NCBI RefSeq assembly: GCF_000735195.1
Contig: NZ_JPIM01000020.1
Span: 1-49,896 of the forward strand
Length of the DNA: 49,896 nt
Source: Chloroflexus sp. MS-G
GTDB lineage: Bacteria; Chloroflexota; Chloroflexia; Chloroflexales; Chloroflexaceae
Direction: 5' to 3'
The notes under the pieces are model-generated. The model was not told where the DNA came from, did not search any database, and saw nothing but the letters and a program-made list of their open reading frames with translations. Made by a program: the position numbers and the translations under genes. How positions within the stretch are numbered: position 1 is the first letter of the stretch; the number at the start of each line of letters is the position of its first letter. Of the stretch, positions 1 through 8,919 are shown in pieces.

Positions 1-345
1 CGCTCGGCAACAACGCCCAGCCCGAGGCAGGCACGCGCACGGGTGTCAGGCGCGGCGCCGGGCATATCGAGCGCCTGCCGATACCACTGCGCCGCCTCCG
101 CCCACTGCTGCTGCCGCTCGGCGACAATGCCCAGCCCGAGGCAGGCAGCCGCACGGGTCGCGGGCGCGGCGCCGGGCATATCGAGCGCCTGCCGACGCCA
201 CCGCGCCGCCTCCGCCCACTGCCGCTGTGCTGCGGCGACATACCCCAGCTCGAGGCAGGCACGCGCACGGGTCGCGGGCGCGGCGCCGGGCATATCGAGC
301 ACCTGCTGATACCGCTGCGCCGCCTCCGCCCACTGCTGCTGGCTC
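1..345 (-). repeat. 114-bp tandem repeats encoding 38-residue TPR units
   Basis: The block containing gccgcctccgccca recurs at 91, 205 and 319, exactly 114 bp apart, and the rest of each unit is nearly identical. Each unit encodes one TPR-like 38-residue helical hairpin. The near-identity at DNA level suggests recent unit duplication and possible copy-number change. The array continues past the left edge. Confidence 0.9.
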
Positions 346-2738
346 TCGGCAACAATGGCGCGATGAAGCGCCAGCAGCAGCGCTTTGTTTGCGTCATCAC
401 CGCGCCGTTCCGCAGCGGCCAGCCCGGCTTCGAGCCATGTGAGCAAACAATAATCGTACATGATATACCAGTATGAGAAGTATGCATTGGCATAGATAAC
501 CAGTTCACGATCAAGATCCGGCGCCCTCTCCTGCGCTATTGCCTGGCTCTTGCGGATTGCCGCCCAATCACGCTCGAAGAGCGTCTGCGCTGTCACGTCT
601 GATTCCTCGCTGTACTGCTGAGCCTTCTGCGCGTAGTGACGGGCGAAGGCGTCGCCGACCGCCTGTTGCTGATCGGGCGGCATTTGGCGGAAGGCATCCT
701 GCGCGTGGGCGCGCACAATTGAGTAACGGACTTCGTAACGATGCGCCTCGACCTGGCGCAGGAGGCTCATCGCCAGGAAGTCAACAAGTTTCTTATCATC
801 CACGGTGTCAACAATCGGTGCGAGGACCTGGCAAGCATCCGCTACATCGAACGAACCGGGAAAGATGCCGAGTCCGGCATACAGCGCCCGATCCTGCGCA
901 CTCAGACTCTCAATGATCTGCGCGAGGGCGCGCGTGGCCACAGGCTCCCATTCGTCAGAGGAGCCGAGGGAAGTATTATGATTGCCTGGAGTGTACTGAA
1001 TAATTCCGAGGACAGAGGCGCTCAATCGCAAGAGCAGGACCGGCGCTTGTTCAGCAGTTGATTCGAGAAGCGCATCGCGGCAGCGACGCAGATGGATCGC
1101 CTCTGTCGCCAACGCGCTGACGATTGCCTGGCGCTCCGCCTGATCGCTCGCAGCACGGAAACGGGCTTCGGTCTGATCGGCAAGGTCGGCAAAGAAGGCG
1201 GCATACCGCGCAACGACCTCTTGCGGCTCATCGGGCGATTGATGCAGTAACGTGCGCGCGAATAATGCGATCGGGTCGTACAGGTAGAAGCGTTGGGAAT
1301 CAGGCGCCCGCTCCACCAGACCACTCCGCAGGAGTTGCCTGAAGGTCTCGTCAGTTCCACTCCCAACGGTGACCGCCAGACGTTCGTCGAAATGAAGGCC
1401 GCTAAAGATAGCCAGCGACCGGAACATTCGTTGGGCATCCTCGGTCAACCGAACATAGCTGAGGCGAAAGACCTCTTCAACCGTTGCCCGGTTGGGTTCA
1501 GCACTATAGGGCAGCTGTAGCAGCCGGTTGAGAAACGCGCTGAATGTCCATGCGCCGGCCGCGTGGTCATGTTCCAGTTGAGAAAGATAACGTACAGCCG
1601 CTTCGAGACTCCCGCCATCTTCGGCTTCATTCTTCAACATCCGGCTGAGCACCAGCACCACAAGGGGAATGCCGCTGCCAAGCCGATGAATGCGCTGACA
1701 GACAGATCTGCCGTCGGGCGAGTCAGGATTCCATGAAATTGTCTGATCTGCTGGCCACTCCTTCTTGATGATGCGCTGTGACTCCGGCTCGTCCATCGGT
1801 TTCAGTCGAAGCTGAGGCATGCGCCGCAGTTTATAAAGCGGGTGTTCGGGCCGGGTAATGACTAGCAGCGCATTGCCCTCTGGTGGCTCAAATGCGCTTA
1901 AGTCCGCCGTATTAGGAGGATTGTCAATAATGATCAGTCGGTGTTGCCCGATCAGCGACCGGACGTATAACCTCTGTAAGAAATCTGTTACGTCAGGATC
2001 GTCTTTTTGAGCCGTCAGGCGCTCGAATTGCCTGGCTCGATCTTCTTCGCTGGCAGGCAGGCCAAGGCCCTGGTTGATCTGTTTGTTGTCAATCCCGGCG
2101 CCGACAAGGAAGCGAAACAAGACCTGGGCTGTTGTGTCACTGGCATGTTCAGGGTAGATGCCCGCAGCGTCAAAGTAGAAACGACCGCCAGGGTAAGCCT
2201 GTCTGATCCGCCGGTCATAACTGGTAAATAGTGCCAGCGACGTTTTCCCAATGCCGCCAATCCCGGTCACCACCGCAACTGGCACGCTCGCCGGACGAAA
2301 CAGCCGCCGGAAGGTAATGGCATGGAGGAATGCCTTGAGCGCAGACTGTTTCGGCACGGTCAGGATCATGTCTGTCAGCGCCCGCTGCTCTTTCTGCCGG
2401 GTCGCCGGTATGAACTCACGAGCCTTCGGATCGTCACTGAGATTTTCAGGCAACTGCAAAAGACGGATGGTAGAGGCTTCCTTGAAACCGGATAGATCAG
2501 CATTCTCAGGCTGCTGTCCGCGATATTGCTGGTAGGCAATCCAGATCGCGCCCGCTGCCATAAAAGCGAAGATCAGGATGCTGGCGACGATAAAGCGAAG
2601 CGGATCGGCATTGTACATCTGCACGATCCAATCCCGAAGGGAATCGCCAAACAGTTGCACTGCGTTCGCAACGACGAAAGCTGTGATGGTAAGGATTGAC
2701 GCCACTACCACATAAGGAGGAAACTTCTGTGCATTCAT
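1..2738 (-). CDS. Membrane-anchored NB-ARC STAND ATPase with TPR repeats (partial, C-terminus beyond window)
   Basis: I read one uninterrupted frame from an ATG at 2738 to the window edge (about 912 codons, no stop). An in-frame TGA lies just upstream (2757-2759), so 2738 is the first ATG available. The N-terminus has two hydrophobic helices (about residues 8-27 and 45-65). A P-loop GIGGIGKTS lies near residue 160, a Walker B-like LIIIDN near 268, a GSGIPL motif (NB-ARC GxP) and a later winged-helix-like region. After a helical middle section, TPR-like units begin near residue 800. Three consecutive units of exactly 38 residues (QWAEAA...LDMPGAAP...ACLGLG) are visible before the edge. NB-ARC/TPR proteins of the AfsR/STAND type are signal-responsive ATPase switches; some act in defence or cell-death signalling. 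The ligand and output here are unknown. It has no visible operon partner in the window. Confidence 0.85.
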   Translation of the reverse strand, partial: MNAQKFPPYVVVASILTITAFVVANAVQLFGDSLRDWIVQMYNADPLRFIVASILIFAFMAAGAIWIAYQQYRGQQPENADLSGFKEASTIRLLQLPENLSDDPKAREFIPATRQKEQRALTDMILTVPKQSALKAFLHAITFRRLFRPASVPVAVVTGIGGIGKTSLALFTSYDRRIRQAYPGGRFYFDAAGIYPEHASDTTAQVLFRFLVGAGIDNKQINQGLGLPASEEDRARQFERLTAQKDDPDVTDFLQRLYVRSLIGQHRLIIIDNPPNTADLSAFEPPEGNALLVITRPEHPLYKLRRMPQLRLKPMDEPESQRIIKKEWPADQTISWNPDSPDGRSVCQRIHRLGSGIPLVVLVLSRMLKNEAEDGGSLEAAVRYLSQLEHDHAAGAWTFSAFLNRLLQLPYSAEPNRATVEEVFRLSYVRLTEDAQRMFRSLAIFSGLHFDERLAVTVGSGTDETFRQLLRSGLVERAPDSQRFYLYDPIALFARTLLHQSPDEPQEVVARYAAFFADLADQTEARFRAASDQAERQAIVSALATEAIHLRRCRDALLESTAEQAPVLLLRLSASVLGIIQYTPGNHNTSLGSSDEWEPVATRALAQIIESLSAQDRALYAGLGIFPGSFDVADACQVLAPIVDTVDDKKLVDFLAMSLLRQVEAHRYEVRYSIVRAHAQDAFRQMPPDQQQAVGDAFARHYAQKAQQYSEESDVTAQTLFERDWAAIRKSQAIAQERAPDLDRELVIYANAYFSYWYIMYDYCLLTWLEAGLAAAERRGDDANKALLLALHRAIVAESQQQWAEAAQRYQQVLDMPGAAPATRARACLELGYVAAAQRQWAEAARWRRQALDMPGAAPATRAAACLGLGIVAERQQQWAEAAQWYRQALDMPGAAPDTRARACLGLGVVAE

Positions 2739-3093
2739 ATCTGATCTTCGCGGGATTCATAACGAAAGCACAATCTTTCTTCCCTGTTTATTCTAGCATA
2801 GTCCATCCAAATAGCAATGGTCATTTCGACCAGACGCGAAACACAACTTATAACCAGCAGCCGTTTCATCGCGCTGTGCGAGCATGAACATACTAACATT
2901 GCCAAATCCGACCTAACGGGATACTAGGGTGTCGAAGGATACCCGATTCAAAGACAAATCTGTAGCATAGTTCAAGCAGCATCAGCTTGCTGTGTTGATA
3001 TGTGAATCCCTATCGATACTGTACATCAGGGGTCTGAATAACGGCAAGCGAGGGCGTTCTCCAGCTATTCGGATAGGTTCTGAGTGCAGAAGC

Positions 3094-3110
3094 GCGGGCC
3101 TATAGCCCGC
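3094..3110. repeat. GC-rich inverted repeat
   Basis: Perfect 6-bp arms GCGGGC/GCCCGC around a 5-nt loop. A close relative, with arms GCGGGCC/GGCCCGC, is at 20913-20931. It looks like a short dispersed intergenic palindrome rather than a terminator, as no T-run follows. Confidence 0.6.
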
Positions 3111-3156
3111 ACTCCTAGACAAGAGACATTTTTCAGGCACACTTTCGTTTTTCCTC

Positions 3157-3186
3157 TTGACAGCACCCCGTTTTTCGTCGTACAGT
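3157..3186 (+). promoter_or_regulatory. Sigma70-type promoter for the ArsR-family gene
   Basis: A consensus -35 TTGACA (3157-3162) is followed after 18 bp by TACAGT (3181-3186), 28 bp before the ATG at 3214. The same TTG could be misread as a start codon, but the promoter position and the strong ribosome site at 3200-3207 argue for translation from 3214. Confidence 0.7.
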
Positions 3187-3213
3187 AAAACACACGCGGA
3201 AAGGAGGCCGACG

Positions 3214-3522
3214 ATGGCCATGGCACAACAACGTGCTCTTGAACCAGATGACCGTCGCTTAGCGTTGCTCTGTAAGGCGCTTAGCCATCCTGCGCGTATT
3301 CAGATTCTCCGCTACATCCTCCGACACCCCGGTTGTATCGGTAACCAGATTCTGCTTCACATGCCCGATGATGGCCCTCATGCCCAGTCAACAATCTCGC
3401 AACATCTGCGCGTCTTACGTGATGCCGGATTGATAGAGACGTATGATGATGGGGCGGCGGTCTGCCATTATGTCAATCCTGATAGTCTGGTCTGGTTACG
3501 AGCATATTTAGAGCAGTTGTGA
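3214..3522 (+). CDS. ArsR-family winged-helix transcriptional regulator
   Basis: 102 residues from the ATG at 3214, which sits six bases after AAAGGAGG. The fold is recognisable from LCKALSHPARIQILRYI (helices 1-2), a recognition-helix region with STISQHLRVLRDAGLI, and a beta-wing ending in a Tyr-rich segment. This is the usual ArsR/SmtB size. The classic metal site ELCVCDL in helix 3 is absent; only isolated cysteines (LCK, PGC, AVC) remain, so it is not clearly a metal sensor. It may sense another ligand or act by DNA binding alone. It has its own promoter, and its target is not evident; the neighbours are a STAND ATPase and a CpXC gene. Family assignment is strong, role unknown. Confidence 0.85.
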   Translation: MAMAQQRALEPDDRRLALLCKALSHPARIQILRYILRHPGCIGNQILLHMPDDGPHAQSTISQHLRVLRDAGLIETYDDGAAVCHYVNPDSLVWLRAYLEQL

Positions 3523-3886
3523 TCAGTGTTCTGCATACCACTTCTGGCGCGAGAAAGCAAGTATCATGGCGTCTGTGTACCGCACCGCTCCAATCTGTTT
3601 ACCGCATTCCGCTCGCTAACCCATGAGGTTGCGCGCACGAGACCCGCTGGTCGCGACCTGGATAGAACGCAGCGTCACTGTAGCCCCCATTGTGGTAATC
3701 AGCGACTGACACGGGCCGTCGTGTCCTTTACAGGTTGACCCAACAGGCGAGTTAAGACTACAACGCTTTCAACGGTGTATTCGACCATCTTTAGCTCCTG
3801 CTACACCTCTCCACGCAATACCACAGCGTGACTGATGGTACAATACAGTGGTAAGGAATAACTGATCGGCAAAGGTGTAAAGCACT
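3523..3886. other. Intergenic region with a weak hairpin and a promoter
   Basis: No gene supported. GACACG-GGCCGT-CGTGTC at 3708-3725 is a small hairpin that could end the ArsR transcript, though the T content after it is poor. TGGTACAAT at 3836-3844 is an extended -10 for the next gene. Confidence 0.5.
3836..3844 (+). promoter_or_regulatory. Extended -10 promoter element for the CpXC gene
   Basis: TGgTACAAT matches an extended -10 (TGn plus TACAAT), 43 bp ahead of the ATG at 3887. No good -35 is visible at the usual distance, as expected for this promoter class. Confidence 0.5.
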
Positions 3887-5029
3887 ATGCCCATCTCGTA
3901 CCGCGAGCAGGCCCAATTGACGTGTCCGCACTGTGGTGCTGATTTTGAAGCCGAGGTCTGGCTGATTATTGATACTGCTGAAGAGCCAGAAGCTGCCGCT
4001 GCTCTGCGGCGGGAAGAACTGAATCTAGTTGCATGCCCCCACTGTGGCAAGCAAGGTCCTGCTGGAGCACCGCTGCTGTACCACGATGCGCAGGCCCGAC
4101 GGGTGATGTTTGCACCTGCTCCGGGTTCAAGCGATTACGAGATTCGCGAACAGGCTCGCGATCTACATGCCCTGCTGGTTGGTTCGATAGAACCCGAACA
4201 GCGACGCCCCTATCTGGCCGATGTCGATATTGCCCAAGATATGAGTGGTTTGGCGCTGCTGCTGCGCCGTCTTGACGCCCGCCGGTCGCCGCAACCGCCC
4301 TCAGCACCACCCTCGTCACCAGCACCACCAGCAGAACGTTCACCGCTAATGACGGCGATAGAGGCCCTGCTAGCCGCCGATTCCGACGCCGAGCTAGAAC
4401 AAGTTCTGGCACAGCACCCCGAATTGCTCGATCCGGCAGCGTTAGCTACGCTCAATCAGTTGGCCGAGGTGGCCGTTGCTCAGGGTGAACGAGCCATTGC
4501 CCAGAGCTTACGCCAGGCCCGTGACATCCTGGCGCGGATGAGTCATTACGAGGTAGCCGAGCGATTAACGACGATTCCGCCAGCCGCGCTGCAAGAGTTG
4601 CTGAATGCCCACAGCGATACCGAACTCGAACAGGTGGTTGCTCGCCATCCGCTTCTGCTACGCCCTGAAGTTGATCAGTTGCTGGCAGAGGAGATTGAAG
4701 CGGCACTGGCTGCTGATGCCGAACGGCTCGCCCAGATGTTAGAAACACGCCGGGCAATGTTGGCAGCGCTGCGCAGTGCTCCTGCTGCAGAAGCTGAAAC
4801 TGACCTGGAAGCAGCGATTGAAGCTCTGCTGGTCGCTGAAGATGAAGAGACGATTGCCCAAGTCCTGGACGATTACCCCGTCCTGCTGAGTGAAACTGCT
4901 GAACATGCCCTTTGGGAATTTGCAGCGGAAGCAAAAGCCGGTGGCGATGAAGAGTTGGCCCGCCACGCGATAGCTTGCCGTGAACTACTGCGCCGTGTGC
5001 GCACCGGATTGGAAGAAGACCGTTCATAA
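3887..5029 (+). CDS. CpXC-domain zinc-ribbon protein with three helical repeats
   Basis: 380 residues. The N-terminus has two CPHC knuckles (near residues 13-16 and 50-53) followed by a segment with APLLYHD, typical of the CpXC domain, a probable zinc-binding fold of unknown function. After a Pro/Ser-rich linker (about 134-152) come three degenerate repeats of roughly 65-75 residues. Each starts with an acidic helix such as ALLAADSDAELEQVL followed by xHPELL or xYPVLL, so the C-terminal half is an alpha-helical repeat array suited to protein binding. The start has AAAGGTG upstream. It ends 15 bp before gcvT and may be co-transcribed, but nothing ties it to glycine metabolism. I cannot assign a function. 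Confidence 0.75.
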   Translation: MPISYREQAQLTCPHCGADFEAEVWLIIDTAEEPEAAAALRREELNLVACPHCGKQGPAGAPLLYHDAQARRVMFAPAPGSSDYEIREQARDLHALLVGSIEPEQRRPYLADVDIAQDMSGLALLLRRLDARRSPQPPSAPPSSPAPPAERSPLMTAIEALLAADSDAELEQVLAQHPELLDPAALATLNQLAEVAVAQGERAIAQSLRQARDILARMSHYEVAERLTTIPPAALQELLNAHSDTELEQVVARHPLLLRPEVDQLLAEEIEAALAADAERLAQMLETRRAMLAALRSAPAAEAETDLEAAIEALLVAEDEETIAQVLDDYPVLLSETAEHALWEFAAEAKAGGDEELARHAIACRELLRRVRTGLEEDRS

Positions 5030-5044
5030 TCGACGGGAACACGT

Positions 5045-6148
5045 ATGTTGAAACGAACTCCGCTCTACAACGCGCACATAGCTATGGGTGCGCGCATGGT
5101 CGAATTTGGTGGTTGGGAGATGCCGGTACAATACCGTGGCATCATCGAAGAACACCACGCCGTTCGTAACCGGGCCGGATTGTTCGACATCAGTCATATG
5201 GGCCGGTTTATGGTACGTGGGCCACAAGCCGAACACTTCTTGCAGCGAATGGTTACCTGCGATGTACACGCAATTCCACTTGGCCAGGCAAGTTATGGTC
5301 TGCTTTGTCGCCCCGATGGTGGCATTATCGATGATGTCTTTCTCTATCACTTGCCCGATGAGTTTATGGTCGTGGTGAACGCTGCTAATCGGGCCAAAGA
5401 CTGGGACTGGTTCCAGCAACATATCGATGGGTTTGAGGTGGAAATTGAAGATCGTTCCGACCGATGGGCGATGCTGGCGCTCCAGGGACCACAGGCTGAA
5501 CATCTGTTGGCAGGAGCAGAGGACTCAACAACCGCCGATATTGGCTCGCTACCGTTTCACGGAGTAGCAATGACGACGATCTTCGGGCAGAATGCTTTGA
5601 TCGCCCGTACCGGTTATACTGGTGAAGATGGTTTTGAAATCTTTTTTGAAGCCACCCACGCTGAACGTTTCTGGTATGGCCTATTGGCCCTCGGCGGAAA
5701 CGCTGTACAGGCTTGTGGTCTTGGTGCGCGTGATAGTCTACGCTTTGAAGCCTGTCTTGCCCTCTATGGACACGAGATCGACGAGACGACGAACCCGTAT
5801 GAAGCACGCCTGGGCTGGGTGGTCAAACTTGACAAAGGTGATTTTATCGGTCGCGAGGCGTTGCAGGCTATCAAGCAGACGGGCGTAAGCCGACGTCTGA
5901 TCGGGTTTGAGATGGTTGGGAAAGGGATCGCCCGCGCCGGTTACCAGGTACAACGGCTAAACGGTGAGCCGGTTGGTTTTGTTACTAGCGGTATGCCCTC
6001 GCCGACATTGGGGCGTCCCCTGGGTATGGCATACGTTCCAACTGATCTCAGCAGTGAAGGAAGCGAATTTGATATTATCGTCCGTGAACGTCCAGTACGG
6101 GCACGTGTCGTCAAGATGCCTTTCTATAAGCCGCGCTACAAGCGCTAG
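5045..6148 (+). CDS. gcvT: Glycine cleavage system T protein (aminomethyltransferase)
   Basis: 367 residues, normal GcvT length. It transfers the methylene group from the aminomethyl-lipoyl arm of the H protein to tetrahydrofolate, releasing ammonia. Family landmarks include [12 protein letters not shown] near the start, [31 protein letters not shown] and a C-terminal ALGRP-like segment ([11 protein letters not shown]). The ATG follows a GGGAA site 15 bp after the CpXC gene. It is the first gene of a gcvT-gcvH-gcvPA-x-gcvPB run on one strand with short gaps, so an operon is likely. No glycine riboswitch is apparent in the short leader. Confidence 0.96.
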   Translation: MLKRTPLYNAHIAMGARMVEFGGWEMPVQYRGIIEEHHAVRNRAGLFDISHMGRFMVRGPQAEHFLQRMVTCDVHAIPLGQASYGLLCRPDGGIIDDVFLYHLPDEFMVVVNAANRAKDWDWFQQHIDGFEVEIEDRSDRWAMLALQGPQAEHLLAGAEDSTTADIGSLPFHGVAMTTIFGQNALIARTGYTGEDGFEIFFEATHAERFWYGLLALGGNAVQACGLGARDSLRFEACLALYGHEIDETTNPYEARLGWVVKLDKGDFIGREALQAIKQTGVSRRLIGFEMVGKGIARAGYQVQRLNGEPVGFVTSGMPSPTLGRPLGMAYVPTDLSSEGSEFDIIVRERPVRARVVKMPFYKPRYKR

Positions 6149-6159
6149 AGGAGTTCACC

Positions 6160-6549
6160 ATGGCTTACAAAACTCCAGCCGATTTACGGTATGCAAAAAC
6201 TCATGAGTGGGTTCGGCAAGAGGGGGAAGAGGTTGTGATTGGGATTACTGATTACGCCCAACACGCACTCGGTGACGTGGTGTACATCGAATTGCCAGCC
6301 GTTGGCTCGACTATCACTGCCGGCGAGAGCTTCGGTATTGTTGAGTCGGTGAAGGCGAGTTCCGATTTGTATGCACCGGTCAGTGGTGAGGTCGTGGCAG
6401 TGAATACTGCCCTGGAGAGCGATCAAGCACCGATCAACAGCGATCCGTATGGTGCGGGCTGGATGTTGCGCGTGCGTCCGAGTGGTGAGAGTGTAGAATT
6501 GCTTGATGCTGAAGAGTATGCAGCATTTGTTGCTGAAATCGAACATTAG
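6160..6549 (+). CDS. gcvH: Glycine cleavage system H protein (lipoyl carrier)
   Basis: 129 residues. It carries the lipoyl arm that shuttles the aminomethyl group between P, T and L proteins. The lipoylation site is Lys65 in the motif ESVKASSDLY, flanked by the usual GDVVYIELP and APVSGEV strands. The ATG has GAGGAG a few bases upstream, and the gene starts 11 bp after gcvT. Its position between gcvT and gcvPA is the standard order for bacteria with a split P protein. Confidence 0.97.
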   Translation: MAYKTPADLRYAKTHEWVRQEGEEVVIGITDYAQHALGDVVYIELPAVGSTITAGESFGIVESVKASSDLYAPVSGEVVAVNTALESDQAPINSDPYGAGWMLRVRPSGESVELLDAEEYAAFVAEIEH

Positions 6550-6568
6550 AAACTAGATGGAATGTCGT

Positions 6569-7906
6569 ATGACTCACTATATTCCGATCACTGATGCTGA
6601 TCGTCAAGAGATGTTGCGGGCAATCGGTGTTGAGAAGATAGAAGACCTCTTTACCGATGTACCGGCTGATTATCGCTTTCCACCGCTTGAGTTACCGCCA
6701 CCATTATCAGAACCCGAACTGATGGCTGAACTCAACCGGCTGAGTGAAACAAATGCCCATACCCGTCGCTACAGCATCTTCCTTGGCGCTGGCGCATACA
6801 ACCACTTTGTACCAGCCGCCGTCGACCAGATTCTGCGCCGTGGCGAGTATTACACAGCCTACACACCATACCAACCAGAGATCAGTCAGGGGACATTGCA
6901 GGCGATCTTTGAGTATCAGAGTTTGATCTGTGCCCTGACCGGGATGGAAATCGCCAACGCTTCGCACTATGATGGCGCAACAGCGCTGGCTGAGTCGGCC
7001 ATCATGGCCCTCAACGTGGTACGAAACCGACGTAAGATTGTGGTTGCCCGTGGTGTCCATCCCCAGTATCGCGCCGTGCTACGCACCTACCTGCAAGGTC
7101 TGGATGTGACGATTGTCGGTGATGAGAACCCTAACGCGACCATCGCCGACGCTGTTGCGCAGGTCGATGAGCAGACGGCACTACTGATCGTACAGAACCC
7201 CGATTTCTTGGGAAGATTGCACGACTTACGTGGCCTGGGAGCGCAGGTACAGGCGCGAGGAGCACTGCTAGCCGTGCATTTTGATCCCATCGCATTGGGA
7301 TTGTTCCAAACCCCTGCCGAAGCTGGCGCCGATATTGCTACCGGCGAGGGACAGCCGCTAGGGTTGGGATTGGCATTTGGTGGGCCGTATCTCGGTATCT
7401 TTACCACGCGCCAGAAATACGTACACAAGATCGCCGGTCGGATTGTAGGTGTCACGAAGGATGTCGATGGCCGAATGGCCTACGTACTCACACTGCGAGC
7501 ACGCGAGCAGGATATTCGCCGCGAGCGGGCGACGAGCAATATCTGCACGAATCAGGGCTTGATGGCTCTGGCCTCAGCGGTGTATATGTCGCTCATGGGG
7601 AAACGCGGTATGCGCAAGGTGGCCGAGATCACGTATCACCGTGCTCATTACGCAGCACGCCGCATTGCCGATCTGCCTGATTACCGTGTGCTTACCGATC
7701 AGCCGTTCTTCCGCGAATTTGTAGTGCAATGCCCTCGTCCGGTAGCCGAGATCAACGCTGCATTGCGTGAACAGGGTATCATCGGTGGCTATGATTTGAG
7801 CAACGATGAACCACAACTGGGGAACGCGATGCTAGTAGCAGTGACCGAAATGAATACACCGGTGGAGATAGATCGCTTCGTCGCAGCACTGGCCGCAGCC
7901 GCTTGA
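6569..7906 (+). CDS. gcvPA: Glycine dehydrogenase (decarboxylating) subunit 1, P-alpha
   Basis: 445 residues from the ATG at 6569 (MTHYIPITDADRQEML), which matches how the family begins; an in-frame ATG at 6557 is possible but adds four atypical residues. This is the N-terminal half of the split P protein, which decarboxylates glycine and loads the H-protein arm together with GcvPB. Landmarks are FLGAGAYNHFVPA, YTPYQPEISQGTLQ, and NICTNQGLMALASAVYM. It lacks the PLP lysine, as expected for this half. It lies 19 bp after gcvH, and the next frame begins at or just after its stop. Confidence 0.96.
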   Translation: MTHYIPITDADRQEMLRAIGVEKIEDLFTDVPADYRFPPLELPPPLSEPELMAELNRLSETNAHTRRYSIFLGAGAYNHFVPAAVDQILRRGEYYTAYTPYQPEISQGTLQAIFEYQSLICALTGMEIANASHYDGATALAESAIMALNVVRNRRKIVVARGVHPQYRAVLRTYLQGLDVTIVGDENPNATIADAVAQVDEQTALLIVQNPDFLGRLHDLRGLGAQVQARGALLAVHFDPIALGLFQTPAEAGADIATGEGQPLGLGLAFGGPYLGIFTTRQKYVHKIAGRIVGVTKDVDGRMAYVLTLRAREQDIRRERATSNICTNQGLMALASAVYMSLMGKRGMRKVAEITYHRAHYAARRIADLPDYRVLTDQPFFREFVVQCPRPVAEINAALREQGIIGGYDLSNDEPQLGNAMLVAVTEMNTPVEIDRFVAALAAAA

Positions 7907-7932
7907 CGGTCTGCCGGCCTATGGTTAGGGGT

Positions 7933-8919
7933 ATGATCGAAGACGTTTCATTGCTCCAAATCGAACGGATCGTTTCCCGCGCCCTACCGGGAACGCGGAT
8001 ACGTGACGTTGCGCCGCTTGGTACGCGCAGCCTGCTGGTTACGGCAAGTGACCGTCAGTTTGTGCTGCGATTGCCGGCTGGCGTCGATCGCTGGGCCGGT
8101 GAAGCGCTCCAGACCGAAGCCCTCGCCCTGCGCACGTTACAGGCTGAGATCGATCTACCACTGCCTTCGGTTTTAGGGGAAACCCCGGCAGTTGGCGATG
8201 ATCCACCAGCATTAGCCTTAAGCTACCTGTCCGGTACTCCCCTATCAGAGATAATCACTGCCATCGACGAGGAATCGCGCTTTGCCATCGGTCAGGCGCT
8301 GGCAATGGTCATGGCGCGGGTTCACAGCTACCAGGCGCCATACTACGGTCCATTACAGCCCGATGCTCTCCCTACCCCGACGACCCAATCACCTGTTCCT
8401 GGCGCCGACATCACCTATCTTCAGCAACGGGTTGCATTGGCGGCCAGCGCAGCAGTTGACCAGAACCTAATGACAACCGAACAGCGCGATTGGCTGATGC
8501 GCCGTCTCGCCGAGTGGCTCACCACAACTGCCCGACCGGCATGCCTTGTCCACGGAGATCTGCATCCGCGCCGCCTCATTGTCCGTCGACGTGAACGAGA
8601 CTGGCGATTAGTGGGGGTGGTTGGTTGGGGTTTCGCCCAGACCTGGCGACCAGGATGGGATCACGCAACACTTCAGATCAATTTTGCCGATCCCGACTAT
8701 TTTGGTCTGCGGGTCGGCTATGGCACTACGTACAACGACACAACGGATCGTCGCTATGATCAGGTACGCGAGTTTGCCATCCTTCCGTACCGCATCACAA
8801 TCTTGCTTGAGCGTGATGCGGTGGAACTGGCCCTGCACATTGCCACCGGCCTTGATGCAGTTCAGTCGCCGCCAATCGTAGCGACGCCTGATGAGAATGG
8901 AGCAAACAGCTATGAATAA
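7933..8919 (+). CDS. Aminoglycoside-phosphotransferase-fold protein with lost metal-binding residues
   Basis: 328 residues from ATG 7933; ATG 7921 and TTG 7903 are in frame and cannot be excluded. The APH/choline-kinase fold is clear: LVTASDRQFVLRLP strands, ALALSYLSGTPL hinge, and the catalytic loop HGDLHPRR (about 207-214). The usual loop is HGDxxxxN; here the catalytic Asp is kept but the Asn is Arg. The following metal-binding segment, normally VIDWE-like, reads VVGWGFA, so the second metal-binding Asp is Gly. Both magnesium ligands therefore appear lost, pointing to a pseudokinase or nucleotide-binding regulator. It sits between gcvPA and gcvPB and overlaps the start of gcvPB by 8 bp, so it is made with the cleavage system. 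Its role there is unknown. Confidence 0.8.
   Translation: MIEDVSLLQIERIVSRALPGTRIRDVAPLGTRSLLVTASDRQFVLRLPAGVDRWAGEALQTEALALRTLQAEIDLPLPSVLGETPAVGDDPPALALSYLSGTPLSEIITAIDEESRFAIGQALAMVMARVHSYQAPYYGPLQPDALPTPTTQSPVPGADITYLQQRVALAASAAVDQNLMTTEQRDWLMRRLAEWLTTTARPACLVHGDLHPRRLIVRRRERDWRLVGVVGWGFAQTWRPGWDHATLQINFADPDYFGLRVGYGTTYNDTTDRRYDQVREFAILPYRITILLERDAVELALHIATGLDAVQSPPIVATPDENGANSYE

Larger units (their letters stand above)
2739..3213. other. Intergenic region with one GC hairpin and the ArsR-type promoter
   Basis: No convincing gene. It holds a GCGGGC-CTATA-GCCCGC inverted repeat at 3094-3110 and a promoter at 3157-3186. Small reading frames here have no ribosome site or recognisable product. 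Confidence 0.6.

Noticed and set aside
43..333. Repetitive Arg/Ala/Cys-rich frames on both strands at the left edge
   Set aside because: They are other frames of the 114-bp TPR repeats; the minus-strand NB-ARC frame is open throughout and gives a sensible TPR sequence.
1..345. Possible CRISPR array
   Set aside because: The units are contiguous, 114 bp, without spacers, and encode TPR helices.
3526..3738. 70-codon frame after the ArsR gene
   Set aside because: No ribosome site and no family resemblance; it overlaps a hairpin.
3523..5044. Glycine riboswitch ahead of gcvT
   Set aside because: Only 15 bp separate gcvT from the CpXC gene, and I saw no tandem aptamer-like structure ahead of that gene.
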